From JAVBME01 sp031552765 (GTDB taxonomy: Bacteria; Bacillota; Negativicutes; Acidaminococcales; JAISLQ01), in contig JAVBME010000025.1 of NCBI GenBank assembly GCA_031552765.1, positions 1 through 64,000 of the forward strand: a stretch of 64,000 bases of DNA, written 5' to 3'. Positions within the stretch are counted from its first letter, which is position 1. Every line of letters begins with the position of its first letter. Shown piece after piece: positions 62,776 to 64,000 of the stretch. Made by a program: the position numbers and the translations under genes. The notes under the pieces are model-generated. The model had not been told where the DNA came from. It saw only the letters and a program-made list of their open reading frames with translations, and searched no databases.

Positions 62776-63666
62776 TTATGCCGGTTGCTCCTCTAACTGT
62801 AAGGTTTCTTCCTCAGGCAGTACTGCCTCCAGAGCCTTTATCGCCACTTCTATCTGGTCGTCCGCCGGTTCCCTGGTCGTGAGTTTTTGCAGCATCAAAC
62901 CCGGCCAGGCTATTAACTTGACCCCCGGCTTATCGCAATTTTTCCCCACATAACGGATGATCTCGTAGCTTATCCCGGCTACTAGCGGCATGAGCACTAT
63001 GCGCGAAGCGATCCGCAACCAAAGCGAAGGCCAGCCGAGAAAAGCAAAGATAAATATGCTGACCACCATCACGATGAGCAAAAAGTTCGTGCCGCAACGC
63101 GGGTGCAAGGTGCTAAAACCCCTGACATTTTCAGCGTTCAGCTCGACGCCCGCTTCATAGGCGTGAATAGTTTTGTGTTCGGCGCCGTGGTACTCAAATA
63201 CCCGCTGGATATCTTTCATGAAAGATATCGCGCCCACATACGTAAGAAAAATCAAAAGGCGCAGCACGCCCTCGGCCAAATTCAACCAAAACGGCGTCGT
63301 AAATATACTGGAGAGAAACCGCGTCGCATAAGTGGGCAGCGCGATAAACAGCGCAATTGCGAGAAGTATGGAAAAAGCCATGGTCATCGCCATTTCCCTG
63401 GCCGTAAGTTCTTCCCCTTCTTCACCGGCGGCCTGCGCCGACCAGGAAAGGGCCTTCATCCCGTAAACGAGCGACTCTATAAGCATGACACAGCCGCGCA
63501 GCAGAGGCTTTTTCAGTATAGGGAACCGGTCGGAAACCGTGACAAAAGGCTTTTTATCTATCACTATGCCGCCGTCCGGCTGGCGCACGGCGGTCGCAAG
63601 ATGGAACGGCCCGCGCATCATGACGCCTTCTATGACCGCCTGTCCGCCGATGTTGGGTTTTGCCAT
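62776..63666 (-). CDS. DUF1385 family membrane protein
   Basis: The 296-residue protein has the DUF1385 opening PNIGGQAVIEGVMMRGP and FEYHGAEHKTIHAYEAG, HPRCGTNFLL and GISYEIIRY in the core, with about four membrane segments (about 95-120, 130-155, 205-225 and 230-255). The family is widespread in Firmicutes (YqhQ in Bacillus) and its role is unknown. Its place between rpmE and prfA is common in Clostridia. GGAGGGG precedes the ATG. Confidence 0.92.
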   Translation of the reverse strand: MAKPNIGGQAVIEGVMMRGPFHLATAVRQPDGGIVIDKKPFVTVSDRFPILKKPLLRGCVMLIESLVYGMKALSWSAQAAGEEGEELTAREMAMTMAFSILLAIALFIALPTYATRFLSSIFTTPFWLNLAEGVLRLLIFLTYVGAISFMKDIQRVFEYHGAEHKTIHAYEAGVELNAENVRGFSTLHPRCGTNFLLIVMVVSIFIFAFLGWPSLWLRIASRIVLMPLVAGISYEIIRYVGKNCDKPGVKLIAWPGLMLQKLTTREPADDQIEVAIKALEAVLPEEETLQLEEQPA

Positions 63667-63702
63667 TTTCGCCCCTCCTTCCGCTATGCCTTCATATTCA
63701 AA

Positions 63703-63724
63703 CAGCAGAGCCTGCGCTCTGCTG
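63703..63724 (-). terminator. Hairpin after rpmE
   Basis: CAGCAGAGC (63703-63711) pairs with GCTCTGCTG (63716-63724) around a four-base loop, with TTTGAATATG following on the minus strand. The U-tract is short, so termination may be partial. Confidence 0.5.
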
Positions 63725-63733
63725 TCGTGGTGT

Positions 63734-63937
63734 TCATTTTTCGCTATTATAACGTTTGTTGAACTTTTCTATGCGGCCCCTGGCCGTTACATTGCGCTGC
63801 TGGCCGGTATAGAACGGGTGGCACTTAGAGCAGACGTCCACACGCAGGTCTTTTTGCACCGACCCTGTCATGAATGTATTTCCACAGGCGCAGACCGCCT
63901 TGGCTTCAACAAAATTCGGGTGTATTTTCTCTTTCAC
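63734..63937 (-). CDS. rpmE: Ribosomal protein L31 (zinc form)
   Basis: The 67-residue protein has four cysteines at 16, 18, 36 and 39 (AVCACGN and VDVCSKCHPFYTGQ), the zinc-binding set of L31 type A. A GTG start (63937) with GAGG upstream is used. Most of the 63 bases between it and the window end hold only its ribosome site. rpmE next to prfA is a common Firmicutes arrangement. Confidence 0.95.
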   Translation of the reverse strand: MKEKIHPNFVEAKAVCACGNTFMTGSVQKDLRVDVCSKCHPFYTGQQRNVTARGRIEKFNKRYNSEK

Positions 63938-64000
63938 TTGCCCTCAACCTCTTTTCTAATAATAAACGTAACAAACGAAACTTCTTTCAACATGCTAGTA

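Overview
The window is a 64 kb stretch in which every supported gene lies on the minus strand. Transcription therefore runs from position 64000 towards position 1. It holds about 59 protein genes, no rRNA or tRNA, no insertion sequence and no CRISPR array. The gene set points to a motile, diderm member of the Negativicutes (Firmicutes with an LPS outer membrane). The evidence is a Bacillus-like housekeeping gene order fused to a near-complete Gram-negative outer-membrane gene set, together with a diderm-type flagellum (L and P rings). Assignment to a family is not possible from this sequence alone; a Selenomonas-like non-sporulating lineage would fit.

Region A (about 64000-44450) is a Firmicutes housekeeping backbone. 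It runs rpmE, DUF1385, prfA, prmC, tsaC, a ywlE-type phosphatase, rpiB, glyA, a dCMP deaminase, wecA-like and wecB-like genes, atpZ-atpI-atpBEFH-(partial atpH)-atpAGDC, murA and an mreB/mbl gene. The order follows the prfA-to-mbl region of Bacillus subtilis, but the sporulation genes that interrupt it there (spoIIR, spoIID, spoIIID) are missing. The ATP synthase operon carries an extra gene for only the C-terminal half of the delta subunit.

Region B (44342-39803) is the flagellar rod and ring set flgF-flgG-flgA-flgH-flgI-flgJ. Region C (39712-35805) encodes exported proteins: an AMIN/phosphodiester-glycosidase protein, a small secreted lipoyl-like protein and a SpoIVB-like S55 peptidase-family protein.

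Region D (35648-18551) and Region E (18527-1863) form the outer-membrane cluster. In transcription order it contains: mlaE-mlaF-mlaD (MlaD has a C-terminal beta-barrel-like extension), a TolC-family gene, tamB, a sigma-70 family factor, a small membrane protein, bamA, an unrecognised exported beta-rich protein, three OmpH/Skp-like genes (two lipoproteins), lpxD, a YjbH-like barrel, a lauroyltransferase-like gene, lpxC, fabZ, lpxA, lpxI, lpxB, msbA, a waaA-lpxK fusion, kdsB, kdsA, kdsD, kdsC, a second acyltransferase, lptC, lptA, lptB and an LptF/G permease. These cover lipid A and Kdo synthesis, LPS transport, barrel assembly and phospholipid traffic. LptD is not seen here. The end of the window holds a DUF3084 protein, a YqgF-like protein and, at 40-180, a possible structured RNA leader.

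Most genes overlap by ATGA or TAATG junctions or are a few bases apart, so they form long operons. These are cut by a handful of clear intrinsic terminators and restarted at good sigma-A-type promoters before the tolC, mbl, atpZ, wecA and lipoyl-like genes. Many starts are TTG with strong Shine-Dalgarno sequences.
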